Part shown: positions 24,889-34,387 of the stretch, piece after piece
Numbering within the stretch: position 1 is the first letter of the stretch
How the letters are laid out: each line of letters opens with the position of its first letter
Assembly (NCBI GenBank): GCA_964634885.1
Contig: CAZWLN010000002.1
Coordinates: forward strand, 124,001-188,000
Direction of reading: 5' to 3'
Length of the DNA stretch: 64,000 nucleotides
From: DAINRZ01 sp964634885
GTDB lineage: Bacteria > Bacteroidota > Ignavibacteria > Kapaibacteriales > UBA2268
Program-made: the position numbers and the translations under genes
Notes under the pieces: model-generated
Told to the model about the DNA's origin: nothing
The model's input: only the letters and a program-made list of their open reading frames with translations
The model's database searches: none

Positions 24889-26829
24889 ATGAGAATTACT
24901 TTTCCTGACGGCAACACAAGAGAATACCCACAGGGTACAACAGGAGCGGAGATCGCTTCTTCGCTTTCGCAGAAACTCGCTAAAGAGGCTTTGGGCATAT
25001 TCGTAAACGACAAGAAGTATGACCTGTCAAGGCCTGTTACCGAAGACGCCACCGTCAGGATTGTAACCTTCGACGACGACGACGGCAGGGAGATATTCTG
25101 GCATTCCTCGGCCCACCTGATGGCCGAAGCGGTACAGGAACTCTTTCCGGGCACTAAGTTCGGCATCGGCCCCGCAATTGAAAACGGGTTCTACTACGAC
25201 CTGGACCTGCCCGGAGACAAAAAGCTTACAAACGAGGACCTGCCCCTGATTGAGAATAAAATGAGGGAACTGGTACAGCGCAAGGCTGACTACCAGCGAC
25301 TGGAGATCGGCTGGCAGGAAGCTGTGGACCACTTTAAAAAGATCGGCGACGAGTATAAACTGGAACTACTGGAAGACCTGAAAGACAGCGAGATTACTTT
25401 CTACCGTCAGGGCGGGTTCGTCGATCTGTGCCGTGGATCCCATGTCCCTAATACCGCAGCAATCAAGCACATCAAATTGCTGTCCATCGCAGGCGCATAC
25501 TGGCGCGGAGACTCCGACAGGAAGATGATGACAAGGATATACGGTGTCAGCTATCCCAAAAAAGAGCAGTTGGACAGCTACCTGACAATGCTTGAAGAAG
25601 CAAAGAAACGCGACCACAGGAAACTTGGACGGGAACTCGACATTTTCACAATCGTACCGATGGTTGGTGTCGGCCTGCCGATGTGGCTGCCCAAAGGAAC
25701 AGTGATACGCCGGATCATCGAGGACTTCATGAGAGAAGAACAGATCAGGCGCGGTTACGTCGAAGTAATTACACCGCACATCGGCAACCTGGAACTCTAC
25801 AAGACTTCCGGGCACTATCCCTATTACGCCGACTCCCAGTTCCCGCCGATGAAAGTCGAAGACGAGGAATACATCATGAAACCGATGAACTGTCCCCACC
25901 ACCACCAGATATACCTTACAAAACCCCGCAGTTACCGCGACCTGCCGCTCAGGATTTTCGAAAACGGAACCGTGTACAGGTACGAACAGTCCGGTGAACT
26001 GTCCGGCTTGTCGAGGGTAAGGGGCTTTACACAGGACGACGCCCACTTGTACTGTACCGTCGATCAGTTGAAAGACGAAGTCAAAGGAGTGGTGGACTAT
26101 ATACAGTTCCTGTTCAGGACATTCGACATGCAGTTGAACGCTGCCAGGCTTTCATTCCGCGATGATAACGAAAGCAAGTACGGTGGGGCAAAAGAACTGT
26201 GGGAACGCGCCCAGAGAGAAATTCGCGAGGCAGCCGATGAGATCGGCCTGGACTATTTCATTGCCGAAGGCGAAGCGGCTTTTTACGGCCCGAAGATAGA
26301 TTTCGACCTTAAAGACGCCATCGGAAGGAAATGGCAGCTCGGTACATGCCAGGTTGACTACGTGATGCCCGAAAGATTCAATCTCGAATACACCGGCAGC
26401 GACAATATGCCGCACAGGCCTGTCGTCATTCACCGCGCTCCCATCGGCTCGATGGAAAGGTTCATGTCCATCCTGATAGAGCATTACGCCGGTAACTTCC
26501 CGTTCTGGATGTCGCCTGTCCAGATAATGGTGCTGCCCATCGGCGAATCGCAACACCAGTACGCCCGTTCCGTTCTGGACACACTCGTAGCAAAGGGCTT
26601 CAGGGCTGAGATCGACCTCAGGAACGAAAAGATAAACAGGAAAATTGCCGAATCGGAGCAGAATAAAGTACCGATGGCGTTCATCGTCGGACAGAAGGAA
26701 GAAGAATCGTCGTCCGTTGCATTGCGCATTCACACTAAAGGAAACGTGGGTACGAAGACACTGGATGAGATTATTCCTGTACTTTCGGAGTTGAATTTCC
26801 CCGGGAATAAGATTGAGCAATATTATTAA
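24889..26829 (+). CDS. thrS: threonyl-tRNA synthetase
   Basis: 646-residue class II threonyl-tRNA synthetase. Order: TGS domain (about 1-60; MRITFPDGNTREYPQG), editing/SAD domain (about 65-240; HSSAH and the CRGSHVPNT motif), class II catalytic core (about 270-530, with the Zn-ligand Cys in PMNCPHHHQIY and motif 3 HRAPIGSMERF), and anticodon-binding domain (about 540-646). ATG 24889 gives the standard N-terminus; a TTG at 24880 in the same frame is less likely. Charges tRNA-Thr in the cytoplasm. Confidence 0.98.
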   Translation: MRITFPDGNTREYPQGTTGAEIASSLSQKLAKEALGIFVNDKKYDLSRPVTEDATVRIVTFDDDDGREIFWHSSAHLMAEAVQELFPGTKFGIGPAIENGFYYDLDLPGDKKLTNEDLPLIENKMRELVQRKADYQRLEIGWQEAVDHFKKIGDEYKLELLEDLKDSEITFYRQGGFVDLCRGSHVPNTAAIKHIKLLSIAGAYWRGDSDRKMMTRIYGVSYPKKEQLDSYLTMLEEAKKRDHRKLGRELDIFTIVPMVGVGLPMWLPKGTVIRRIIEDFMREEQIRRGYVEVITPHIGNLELYKTSGHYPYYADSQFPPMKVEDEEYIMKPMNCPHHHQIYLTKPRSYRDLPLRIFENGTVYRYEQSGELSGLSRVRGFTQDDAHLYCTVDQLKDEVKGVVDYIQFLFRTFDMQLNAARLSFRDDNESKYGGAKELWERAQREIREAADEIGLDYFIAEGEAAFYGPKIDFDLKDAIGRKWQLGTCQVDYVMPERFNLEYTGSDNMPHRPVVIHRAPIGSMERFMSILIEHYAGNFPFWMSPVQIMVLPIGESQHQYARSVLDTLVAKGFRAEIDLRNEKINRKIAESEQNKVPMAFIVGQKEEESSSVALRIHTKGNVGTKTLDEIIPVLSELNFPGNKIEQYY

Positions 26830-26876
26830 ACTTTTGTCATAATCGTTTTTCGTTTATAATACTTGCTAAAAAATGC

Positions 26877-26884
26877 TATATTTG
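26877..26884 (+). promoter_or_regulatory. possible Bacteroidota-type -7 element
   Basis: TATATTTG matches the Bacteroidota -7 consensus TAnnTTTG and lies 53 bp upstream of the glutamine synthetase family start. A convincing -33 TTTG at the usual spacing was not found, so this is weak. Confidence 0.25.
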
Positions 26885-26936
26885 TTCTTTTTAGAAGAAA
26901 TTATGTAGTGTTTTAGAATCGAAGGTAGAGGAGATT

Positions 26937-28481
26937 ATGTCGAAAGTTGAAGAATTTGCACTGGCGAATCCAATATCACTGATTTGTGACAAAGAAAAGA
27001 ATGAATTTACCCGTGAAGACTTTATCAAGGTAATAATTAAAAACGGTATAGAGAGAATTACGTTCCACTACACCGCTTTGGACGGTAAAGTCAAGGAACT
27101 GAAAATACCTGTTTCAAACCGCAACTATGCAGAGCTGTTGTTGACAGAAGGCGAAAGAGTTGACGGTTCCTCATTGTTCAAGGGGGTCGTTGACCCCGGC
27201 AAATCCGACCTCTATGTCGTGCCGCAATACAAGACAGCTTTCATCAATCCTTTCGATAATAAAAGCATGGATTTTGTATGCCGCTTCTTCGACAAAGACG
27301 GCAATCTGGCGTCATTTCCACCAGACAATGTGCTGGCCAACGCTGCCGGCCTCATCCGCCGATCATCCGGCCTGGACCTCCATGCACTCGGTGAACTGGA
27401 ATTCTTCCTCATCGGCAATTTCATAAACAATACCTACCCGATGCCCAGGCAAAAAGGTTACCATGCCGGTGAGCCTTTCGTAAAAGGAGGAGTGATACTC
27501 AACGAGATGCTCAGCCAGTTGTCACGGATAACCGGTAACATCAAATACGCCCACAATGAAGTAGGTTATATAGAAAACATTAGCAGCGACTGCGCCGAAC
27601 TTAACGGTAAGAGCGCCGAACAGGTAGAGGTGGAATTCCTTCCTACCCCCATCGAAGAGACTGCAGACATCCTGGTGCTTGCGAGGTGGATCATCCGCAA
27701 TGTTGCATACAGGAACGGTTTTGTTGCTACGTTTACACCCAAGCTTGAAGTCGGTCACGCCGGCAGTGGCATGCATGTCCACATGGCGCTGATGAAAGAC
27801 GGCAGGAACATGATGGCAGACGATGGCGGTGTGCTTACACAGGAAGCCAAAGCCAACATCGGCGGCCTGTGCCGCTATGCCCGCAGCCTTACTGCTTTCG
27901 GCAATACAATAGCCGGTTCTTACCTGAGGCTCGTTCCTCACCAGGAAGCTCCCACAAAGATATGCTGGAGCGAACTGAACCGCAGCGCCCTGATCAGGGT
28001 GCCACTCGGATGGGGCAACATTAATAACCTGGCCAGCAGAATCAATCCTCAGCAGAAACAAGCACGCACCGGGGAGATCGGCAGGCAGACCGTCGAACTG
28101 CGCAGCCCCGACGGAAGCTGCAATACACATCTCCTTCTGGCAGGCATTGCAATGGCTGCCGAATGGGGCCTGTCCAACAGGAAAGAATCGCTCGAACTTG
28201 CCGAACGCTGCTATGCTCCTCTCAACATCCACGACAGCGCTACCGTCAATGAACTGGAAGAACTGCCTGAAAGCTGCTTCGATTCATCAGTGAAACTGCT
28301 GGAAGACAGGAAACTGTACGAACGTGAGGACATCTTCTCAGGAACGCTCATTGATTATGTTGCAGCTTCGCTGGCCGCTGAAGACGACAAAACCCTGAAC
28401 CAGCGCCTGATGGGCTTGCCTGAAGAGGAGAAACAAGCCGAATCGAGAAAAGTAATGCACAGAGACATTCATAAGCATTGA
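26937..28481 (+). CDS. glutamine synthetase family protein
   Basis: 514-residue GlnA-family protein, expected to make glutamine from glutamate, ammonia and ATP or a related amide. Family motifs: LTEGERVDGSSLFKG, ALGELEFFL, the metal-binding GHAGSGMHVHMAL, LVPHQEAPTKICWSELNRSALIRVP (ammonia/substrate region) and VELRSPDGSCNTHLLLAG. The N-terminus is longer than typical GlnA, and the sequence around the usual adenylylation Tyr is not clearly recognisable, so it may be a GlnA3-like or divergent GSI. SD-like AGGAG precedes ATG 26937. A terminator follows at 28506. Confidence 0.88.
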   Translation: MSKVEEFALANPISLICDKEKNEFTREDFIKVIIKNGIERITFHYTALDGKVKELKIPVSNRNYAELLLTEGERVDGSSLFKGVVDPGKSDLYVVPQYKTAFINPFDNKSMDFVCRFFDKDGNLASFPPDNVLANAAGLIRRSSGLDLHALGELEFFLIGNFINNTYPMPRQKGYHAGEPFVKGGVILNEMLSQLSRITGNIKYAHNEVGYIENISSDCAELNGKSAEQVEVEFLPTPIEETADILVLARWIIRNVAYRNGFVATFTPKLEVGHAGSGMHVHMALMKDGRNMMADDGGVLTQEAKANIGGLCRYARSLTAFGNTIAGSYLRLVPHQEAPTKICWSELNRSALIRVPLGWGNINNLASRINPQQKQARTGEIGRQTVELRSPDGSCNTHLLLAGIAMAAEWGLSNRKESLELAERCYAPLNIHDSATVNELEELPESCFDSSVKLLEDRKLYEREDIFSGTLIDYVAASLAAEDDKTLNQRLMGLPEEEKQAESRKVMHRDIHKH

Positions 28482-28505
28482 TTCAATGGATAATATTTCT
28501 TAAGA

Positions 28506-28532
28506 ACGGGAGCCTGTATGGCTCCTGTTTTT
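28506..28532 (+). terminator. intrinsic terminator of the glutamine synthetase gene
   Basis: ACGGGAGCC (28506-28514) and GGCTCCTGT (28520-28528) make a 9-bp stem with one G/U pair and a 5-base loop, followed by TTTT. It lies 25 bp after the stop. An ATG at 28518 falls inside it, which is one reason for starting the next gene at 28554. Confidence 0.8.
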
Positions 28533-28553
28533 ACATTTTTTAAAGATGAAAAT

Positions 28554-30326
28554 ATGAGATTTGAAGATAGCCCTGGGAAAATTGAAGAACTGGAAATGCA
28601 GAATACGCTTCTCAGGCGCAAAATAACCGGCTTGATAGACAATCCTGTCAAGAAGACGTTCGACGAGATATACACAATCCTGGACAATGTCAGCGAAGGG
28701 TTCATGATGCTTGACGAGAGGCTGTATGTAACAATGTTTAACCAGGCAGCCGAAGGAATACTCTGCCGCAAAAAGAAAGAGGTATTAGGTTGTTATCTTT
28801 TCGATGTATTTCCGGAACTAAGGAATACCGAATGTGAAGAAAGCATCTATAAAGTCCGGCGAGAAAAATCGAATTACATTCTTGAGTTCTATTTGGACAA
28901 TGAAAAGGTACGGAACTGGTACAGAGTCTGTCTCTACAGCAACGGTACCGGCCTGGGTATCTATTTCAGGGTTATTACCGACAGGAAACGCTCGGAAGAG
29001 CAGCTTTCCTGGGAGTGCTTGGTCAACTCGGCAATTACGAGCCTGTCGAAAGCGCTCATCAGGTCTGACTACGACATCGAAGATATTGCCGAACAAGTGC
29101 TGAGCAAGGCTAAAGAAATTACAGGCAGCAATTGTGGCTTCGTGTCAGTAGTAAATAATAAATCGGGAAATAACACTGTTTATATGATAACGGAGTCCAA
29201 TTCCTGTGAAAACACTACCGGCAAAACAATTGCAGAGTATAAATACCAGGCTGTTAAAAATGAAAACTTCTGGTATCTGATTGGCTCAGTGTTCGATTCA
29301 CAAAATGGCTATTATAACAACGACATCACAACTGACTGCACTTTCCCCGGTTTACCGGAAGGCCATCAGCCGATTACAAAATTCCTGTCGGCTCCGGCCA
29401 TGATCGGGAGTGAAACACTTGGTTTTATCGTTCTGGCCTCCCCGATGGAAGACTATACGGACGGGCACCTTCAGGTAATCAATGAATTTGCCCGTTTATA
29501 CGCTATGTCACTCCAGCGGATCAATACCATGGAAGAGGTTTTGAGGCTGAACCATGAACTGGAAGACAAAGTACTGGAACGGACAAAAGAGCTTGAAGCT
29601 GCAAAAGACGAACTGGAAACAGCGCTTACTAAGGAGAAAGAACTCAATCAACTCAAATCGCAATTCATTACGATGATATCACATGAGTACAGGACGCCGC
29701 TGACCGTTATACTCTCGTCTGCCCACCTGATTAACACCTATTGCTCGGGTTTAAATATCGAAAAAATCGACAACCATGTAAAAAAAATCAGCGAATCTGT
29801 CAACCTGATGACAAGTTTCCTGGACAACGCCGTGAACCTTGGAAAAGCCGACAGTAACAACCTCAATGTAAATATGAGGGAAGTTAATATTGTCAAATTC
29901 ATGGAAGAAATTATTAAGGAGATGGAAATCGTCGATAAAGGCAGCCATCAGTTCGAAATACTTACCACCTATGAAGAAATAGCAGTCCTGACTGACTGGA
30001 ATATTCTGAAACAGGCCGTCTATAACCTGATGGTCAACGCCTGCAATTACTCTCCGGAGAATACAAGGGTGGAGATTATCCTGGAACAGTGCAAGGACAG
30101 GGCTAAGGTACTCATCAAAGACTATGGCTACGGCATCAGCGACGAAGACAAAGGCCATGTCTTCGAGCCTTTCTACAGGAACAGGGATTTTGTCGGAACA
30201 ATCTCCGGTACCGGCTTGGGGCTGCCTTTAACAAAGAAATACCTTGAAAGCATTAAAGGGCAGATCGGACTGGAAAGTGTACTTCACAAAGGGACTACTT
30301 TCATTGTAACCCTGCCTTTAGCATAG
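28554..30326 (+). CDS. PAS-GAF sensor histidine kinase
   Basis: 590 residues, no membrane segment. Order: N-terminal coiled coil, PAS (about 40-150; YTILDNVSEGFMML, YLFDVFPE), GAF (about 160-320; ITGSNCGFVSVVNNK, GFIVLASP), coiled-coil linker with ERTKELEAAKDELETAL, HisKA with His377 in MISHEYRTPLTV, and HATPase_c ending GTGLGLPLTKKY. Start ATG 28554 is chosen because 28518 is inside the preceding terminator. The HisKA-HATPase half resembles the kinase at 13.9-16.0 kb. No adjacent response regulator. Confidence 0.9.
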   Translation: MRFEDSPGKIEELEMQNTLLRRKITGLIDNPVKKTFDEIYTILDNVSEGFMMLDERLYVTMFNQAAEGILCRKKKEVLGCYLFDVFPELRNTECEESIYKVRREKSNYILEFYLDNEKVRNWYRVCLYSNGTGLGIYFRVITDRKRSEEQLSWECLVNSAITSLSKALIRSDYDIEDIAEQVLSKAKEITGSNCGFVSVVNNKSGNNTVYMITESNSCENTTGKTIAEYKYQAVKNENFWYLIGSVFDSQNGYYNNDITTDCTFPGLPEGHQPITKFLSAPAMIGSETLGFIVLASPMEDYTDGHLQVINEFARLYAMSLQRINTMEEVLRLNHELEDKVLERTKELEAAKDELETALTKEKELNQLKSQFITMISHEYRTPLTVILSSAHLINTYCSGLNIEKIDNHVKKISESVNLMTSFLDNAVNLGKADSNNLNVNMREVNIVKFMEEIIKEMEIVDKGSHQFEILTTYEEIAVLTDWNILKQAVYNLMVNACNYSPENTRVEIILEQCKDRAKVLIKDYGYGISDEDKGHVFEPFYRNRDFVGTISGTGLGLPLTKKYLESIKGQIGLESVLHKGTTFIVTLPLA

Positions 30327-30341
30327 TGTGCGCTGGGCGCT

Positions 30342-32348
30342 TCAGTCTTTGTACACCTCGATATTGTTGAATTCGAGATTCTCGTCGGTCTTCTTGTCGT
30401 AGTCGTCGCACAGAACTATTATTTTATCGCCTTCAGAGAAGAATATCTGGTGCGATTTCCGCGGATTGACGGCAACACCGTGAGCAAGTATATGATCGCC
30501 CTCATACCTTGGTTTTGCGTTGTGCAGTTTATATCCCAGGGCAATCTGGTTCTGCTGGCGTGCAGATTCCATGATGGTGTAAAAATTGGCCGGCCTGCCG
30601 AGTTCAACGTAATACTCCGCAGGTTTGATGTGGATCGATGGGCCGCCGGAACTGAAGAGCGTCTCGAACACTGTCTTCAACTCCTTGTTCTCTGAAATCT
30701 GCGACAACATCAAACTGTCGAGCTTGACGCTGACGATGAAGTCGTCGGTATGGGTAATCTCGGCCAGTTCCCTGTTCCTGTCGTCGAGCATTTCACTGAC
30801 GATGGAGAATCTGTGCCCTTTGTTGTCTGCTATGTCGCGAAGGTGAAGCAGGGTGTTAAGTGTCCTGGCGTCGGTTGACTGGACGTCTTTCTCTTCCGTC
30901 TGGCTCAGTACGATTATGTGGTCAAACTGTTCGATGCTCAATTCGTCGAGTATTTTCCTGTTCGTTGTGTCGCCAAGCCAGAATGTTACTGTCTGGTTTT
31001 CGAGGTCGGCGCAATAGATCGACAGTTCTTTTTCCACGATGGTGTCTTCGGAAACGATTGTGAGTTTGGAACCGGGATATACATATTTGTCAAGTTCGTT
31101 GATTATAAGTTTGGCACGCCTGTTCCACCCCAGTATCAGTGTAGCCTCGGGAGTGCGGGGTTCATAACGGGGCGATTTCCTGATTGCTCCGGGGTCGATG
31201 CCGTATTCGGTCATGCCGGACGGAATGATTGTGTCGTCGTCTTCGGAGATGGCAATTAGTTTGTCCCCGGTTTCAATGCGGATGTCCATAGGCGGTTTCA
31301 GCAATATGTCGCCGTTACGCCTTCTGACGCCGATGATGGAGGATGTCTCATAAGAAAACATTGTTTCGACAAAACTCCTGCCTACCATTTTCGCTTCCTC
31401 CTGGAAGTATATCTCATCGCCGCTGAAGTCGAGCAGCTCGGTGAAAACAACTGAGAGGCCGGGCTGGCGGCAAGTCTGTGCGGTAATCCTTGAAACTAAG
31501 TGGTCGAAAATTACAAGCTGGACTTCGTCCCTGCCGGCAATCAGCGCTATCGGTACATTGCGCGGGTCCCTGATCTCTGCAACGATATGGTATTTCTCGG
31601 GCAGGGGTTTCCTGTGCGGGTTGTTGGTAATGGCAAGGATTGTCTTTATTACACTGGAATCGGGGTCTCTTGTGTCGGGGGCAATGATGATGATTGAACG
31701 GGCAGCGTTGAGATTGATGATGCCGAGGTCTCGCAGGTCGATCGGATTGCCTGTCCTGCAAACGACTTTGGTATTCCTTGTATCGCCGATTTTTGCCCTT
31801 ATCTCGTCTTCCATTTCCACTTTGTCTTTTTCTGCAAGAATGGCAATGCTGAGATTCTTCTGGTTCTCGTTGGCAATTACGAGTTCGGAGATGATGGGAA
31901 AGACCTGGAACGACCAGCCTAATATTACTGTATGATTGTATTCGACAACGAATGACCTGCCTTTTCTCAGGTCGCTCATTTTCCGGACTACGCCACTGTT
32001 AACGATACCTATCAGGGCGCTGACGAAGAATATGCCCACGGCAGTTGACATGAACATGAACACGAGGAAGCCGATGTTGATGGGGTCCTGTGAGATGACG
32101 CCCCCGTCGAGAGTACGCAGGACTGTAAGCCACAGTACTTCGATGAATGAAGGGTCGTCCTGGTTGGAGATGCCCAGTACCTGCGTCCCTTCACCAGGAA
32201 TGAATCCGGTAAGATAGAGGCCGAATGCAATGGCCAGGATGATGAGCAAAGCGCAGCCAAGCAACAGGAAGATGGGGGCGAATGTCCCTTTTGACATCAG
32301 GTTATCGAATATGTAACGTATTCTCTGGCTGATTGTATTCTTTTTCAT
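30342..32348 (-). CDS. CASTOR/POLLUX-like ion channel
   Basis: 668 residues. Two membrane segments near the N-terminus (about 22-50 and 100-130) flank a short pore-like segment around TVLRTLDGG. Two RCK/TrkA-N-like modules follow, each with a Rossmann start (HTVILGWSFQVFPIISEL, ATLILGWNRRAKLIINEL), plus TrkA-C-like parts. This is the layout of the CASTOR/POLLUX/DMI1 family of ligand-regulated cation channels, which also exists in bacteria. It would sit in the inner membrane with cytoplasmic regulatory domains. It converges with the histidine kinase at 28.6 kb. The ion selectivity is not known. Confidence 0.85.
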   Translation of the reverse strand: MKKNTISQRIRYIFDNLMSKGTFAPIFLLLGCALLIILAIAFGLYLTGFIPGEGTQVLGISNQDDPSFIEVLWLTVLRTLDGGVISQDPINIGFLVFMFMSTAVGIFFVSALIGIVNSGVVRKMSDLRKGRSFVVEYNHTVILGWSFQVFPIISELVIANENQKNLSIAILAEKDKVEMEDEIRAKIGDTRNTKVVCRTGNPIDLRDLGIINLNAARSIIIIAPDTRDPDSSVIKTILAITNNPHRKPLPEKYHIVAEIRDPRNVPIALIAGRDEVQLVIFDHLVSRITAQTCRQPGLSVVFTELLDFSGDEIYFQEEAKMVGRSFVETMFSYETSSIIGVRRRNGDILLKPPMDIRIETGDKLIAISEDDDTIIPSGMTEYGIDPGAIRKSPRYEPRTPEATLILGWNRRAKLIINELDKYVYPGSKLTIVSEDTIVEKELSIYCADLENQTVTFWLGDTTNRKILDELSIEQFDHIIVLSQTEEKDVQSTDARTLNTLLHLRDIADNKGHRFSIVSEMLDDRNRELAEITHTDDFIVSVKLDSLMLSQISENKELKTVFETLFSSGGPSIHIKPAEYYVELGRPANFYTIMESARQQNQIALGYKLHNAKPRYEGDHILAHGVAVNPRKSHQIFFSEGDKIIVLCDDYDKKTDENLEFNNIEVYKD

Positions 32349-32560
32349 AACAACAATTTAATTTTCTTTTATTTATAAAAACCTATCAACTTCTATTACT
32401 CAAATATCGTGCTAATTATTCACTTTTTCATTTTTTTCAGATTATTAGCACTGTTTTTCTTTAATTTACAAAAATATTATTAATCTATTTCTTAATTATT
32501 TTTTAAATGAATTTGAATGAATTATTTCTGTTTATTGTTCATTAATAGATAAGATGTCGA

Positions 32561-33325
32561 TTGGGACGCCAACTTAAAATATTCTATATATTGGCAATTG
32601 TCAGCCTGCTAATGTCCGGCTGCTCTCTTGTGAAAAGAGCTGCGGGCGCCGACATTGACCCTGTAGCTTTTCTTAAGGCCAGGGAAGCGAGGATTTCGGA
32701 GGTCAAGCTGAGGGAAGGCCTGGTCCTCGTAAAAAGGCTCGGCAACAAAGACCCAATCGACAATGCCGATTTTGTCTTCACTGTAAACGGCAGTCTGCTC
32801 GGCAGAATTGCCTCACAGTTTGTTGGTGTCAGCGGCCGGCTTGACGACGACAATTCTTTTGTCGTGGACAGCGTGGCGCTGTCTGTGCATAACGGCTACT
32901 GCCTGGCTTCCCTCAGGCTTAAGGCAGAAAACCACAGCTATGGCGTCTCCCTGAACCTCTTTATGGACTGCCTTGCCGTGCTCGAATACAGTAAAAACGA
33001 ACTGCTGCTGAGGCTTGAACCTTTTAACATCTCGCCGGAAGTGAGCACGGGTTTCCTGCTCTCAGGTCTGAAAGAAACAATCGGTAACCTGGTGATGATC
33101 AACCTGGGCGATCTTGGCTCAAAATTCAATAGCCTGAAAGTGCCGCTGAACTTCGAAAAGGACATTACAATTGAGAAAACTGAGTACAAGGTAAGGGAAT
33201 TGCTCAATGCAGATATTACTATCCCCGAAAAAAAGATTTTCCTCAGGATGACTCTCAAAGAGGTATTGTTCTTAGAGGGCAGGGCAGTAATTGCACTCAA
33301 TCTCTCAAACAGGAAGGGAGGCTGA
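32561..33325 (+). CDS. predicted lipoprotein, no ATG start
   Basis: 254 residues if the TTG at 32561 is used. Lipoprotein signal ILAIVSLLMSGC with lipobox MSGC; the rest alternates beta-type hydrophobics, for example FVFTVNGSLLGRIASQFVGVSG and TEYKVRELLNADITI. There is no ATG in frame near the signal peptide; an ATG at 32554 is in another frame and runs to a stop after eight codons. It has no recognised family; the pattern is compatible with an LEA14/BPI-like or LolA-like lipid-handling fold, but that is only a resemblance. The following gene is also a lipoprotein without a clear ATG. Confidence 0.6.
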   Translation: MGRQLKIFYILAIVSLLMSGCSLVKRAAGADIDPVAFLKAREARISEVKLREGLVLVKRLGNKDPIDNADFVFTVNGSLLGRIASQFVGVSGRLDDDNSFVVDSVALSVHNGYCLASLRLKAENHSYGVSLNLFMDCLAVLEYSKNELLLRLEPFNISPEVSTGFLLSGLKETIGNLVMINLGDLGSKFNSLKVPLNFEKDITIEKTEYKVRELLNADITIPEKKIFLRMTLKEVLFLEGRAVIALNLSNRKGG

Positions 33326-34160
33326 CATCAGGCGAATAATCTATCTGGCCCTCGCAATCATCATCTTACAGGGATGCAAATCGGTCTTTGTCCAGGACAT
33401 TAAGACTTCGGAAGCAGTCATTGCCCTCAACGAACCGTTGATTGCCGCTAATGATGCCATTATTAACGGAGTAATGAAAGAAGGTAAACCGGCAGAAGAC
33501 ATTAGGATCAGGATCAGGCTCTCCACTCTTAACAGGCTGCTCAGGGACTTCTGCCTCAGCAGTACAAAAGATGTGCTGGTGAGGTTCCTGAAGTCGGAGA
33601 AGATTGCCGGCGACGAGCGTTCGTTTTTGGGATTGAAGATTGAAAACAGTGTCAACTTAGACACCGGCTCTGTCGAAGTGGACCTGAACACTGTTGAAGT
33701 CGCCGGAAGGGACAGTGTCCTGTCTTTGAGAGCAGTAATGGAAGGCAGGGGTGAGATCGAGCTCTCGGCAAAATTCTTAGGGATTGGGCTTGGGGCTGAA
33801 CCTGAGATGGAACTACGGCTCGATGAACGGATTGACTTCAGGCTTGTAACGGACAGGGACATGGGCCTGCTGCTAGTACCGGCGCCGAAAAAGATATACC
33901 TGAAAACAAGGTTCCTGGTCGATTTCCTTGCGTGGCACATTCCCTGGAGCGAAGACATTGAACTGGAAACCGGCGACATCATCCAGCCAATTGCAATACC
34001 GCTGTCCGACTATACAACCATTGCTTTGCCCCTGTCTGCCGGCGACGGCAAAGGAGGCCAGGCGCCTGCCGCTTACAAACTGGCCCTGAAAGGGCTTAAT
34101 GTCAAGAGTAAGGGTGATATTCTGACAATCAGTTCGAATATTATATTTGTAAGAAAGTAA
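33291..34160 (+). CDS. predicted lipoprotein, partner of the preceding gene
   Basis: 289 residues from TTG 33291, which overlaps the previous gene by 35 bp. The signal peptide begins at the segment RRIIYLALAIIILQGC (lipobox LQGC), just downstream of the previous stop, so a shorter start using a non-standard codon is possible. The body is beta-type (FRLVTDRDMGLLLVPAPKKIYL) with periodic charges, like its neighbour. It has no recognised domain. The two may function as an outer-membrane or lipid-handling pair (inference). Confidence 0.6.
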   Translation: MHSISQTGREADIRRIIYLALAIIILQGCKSVFVQDIKTSEAVIALNEPLIAANDAIINGVMKEGKPAEDIRIRIRLSTLNRLLRDFCLSSTKDVLVRFLKSEKIAGDERSFLGLKIENSVNLDTGSVEVDLNTVEVAGRDSVLSLRAVMEGRGEIELSAKFLGIGLGAEPEMELRLDERIDFRLVTDRDMGLLLVPAPKKIYLKTRFLVDFLAWHIPWSEDIELETGDIIQPIAIPLSDYTTIALPLSAGDGKGGQAPAAYKLALKGLNVKSKGDILTISSNIIFVRK

Positions 34161-34387
34161 AAGAAAAAGTAAAAGTAATGTAACTTTTTCTATTCCACTC
34201 GTGTCATAGTATTGAGTATTTAATACAAGGCAACGGGATTCGAAAAAGGGAAAAAGGCCGGGGATGAAAATGAGAATCAAGAAGAAATAATCGACGGTAT
34301 GCGGTTTCTGATTGAATTGTCTTTAAGATTACTAAGAATAAAATATGATAGAAGTAAATGTATGACTACGGAAATGAGGACAAAGCC

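Noticed and set aside
28518..28553. N-terminal extension of the PAS-GAF kinase
   Set aside because: The start lies inside the terminator of the preceding gene and the added residues match no domain.
32554..32580. ATG as start of the lipoprotein gene
   Set aside because: It is out of frame with the lipoprotein and closes after eight codons.
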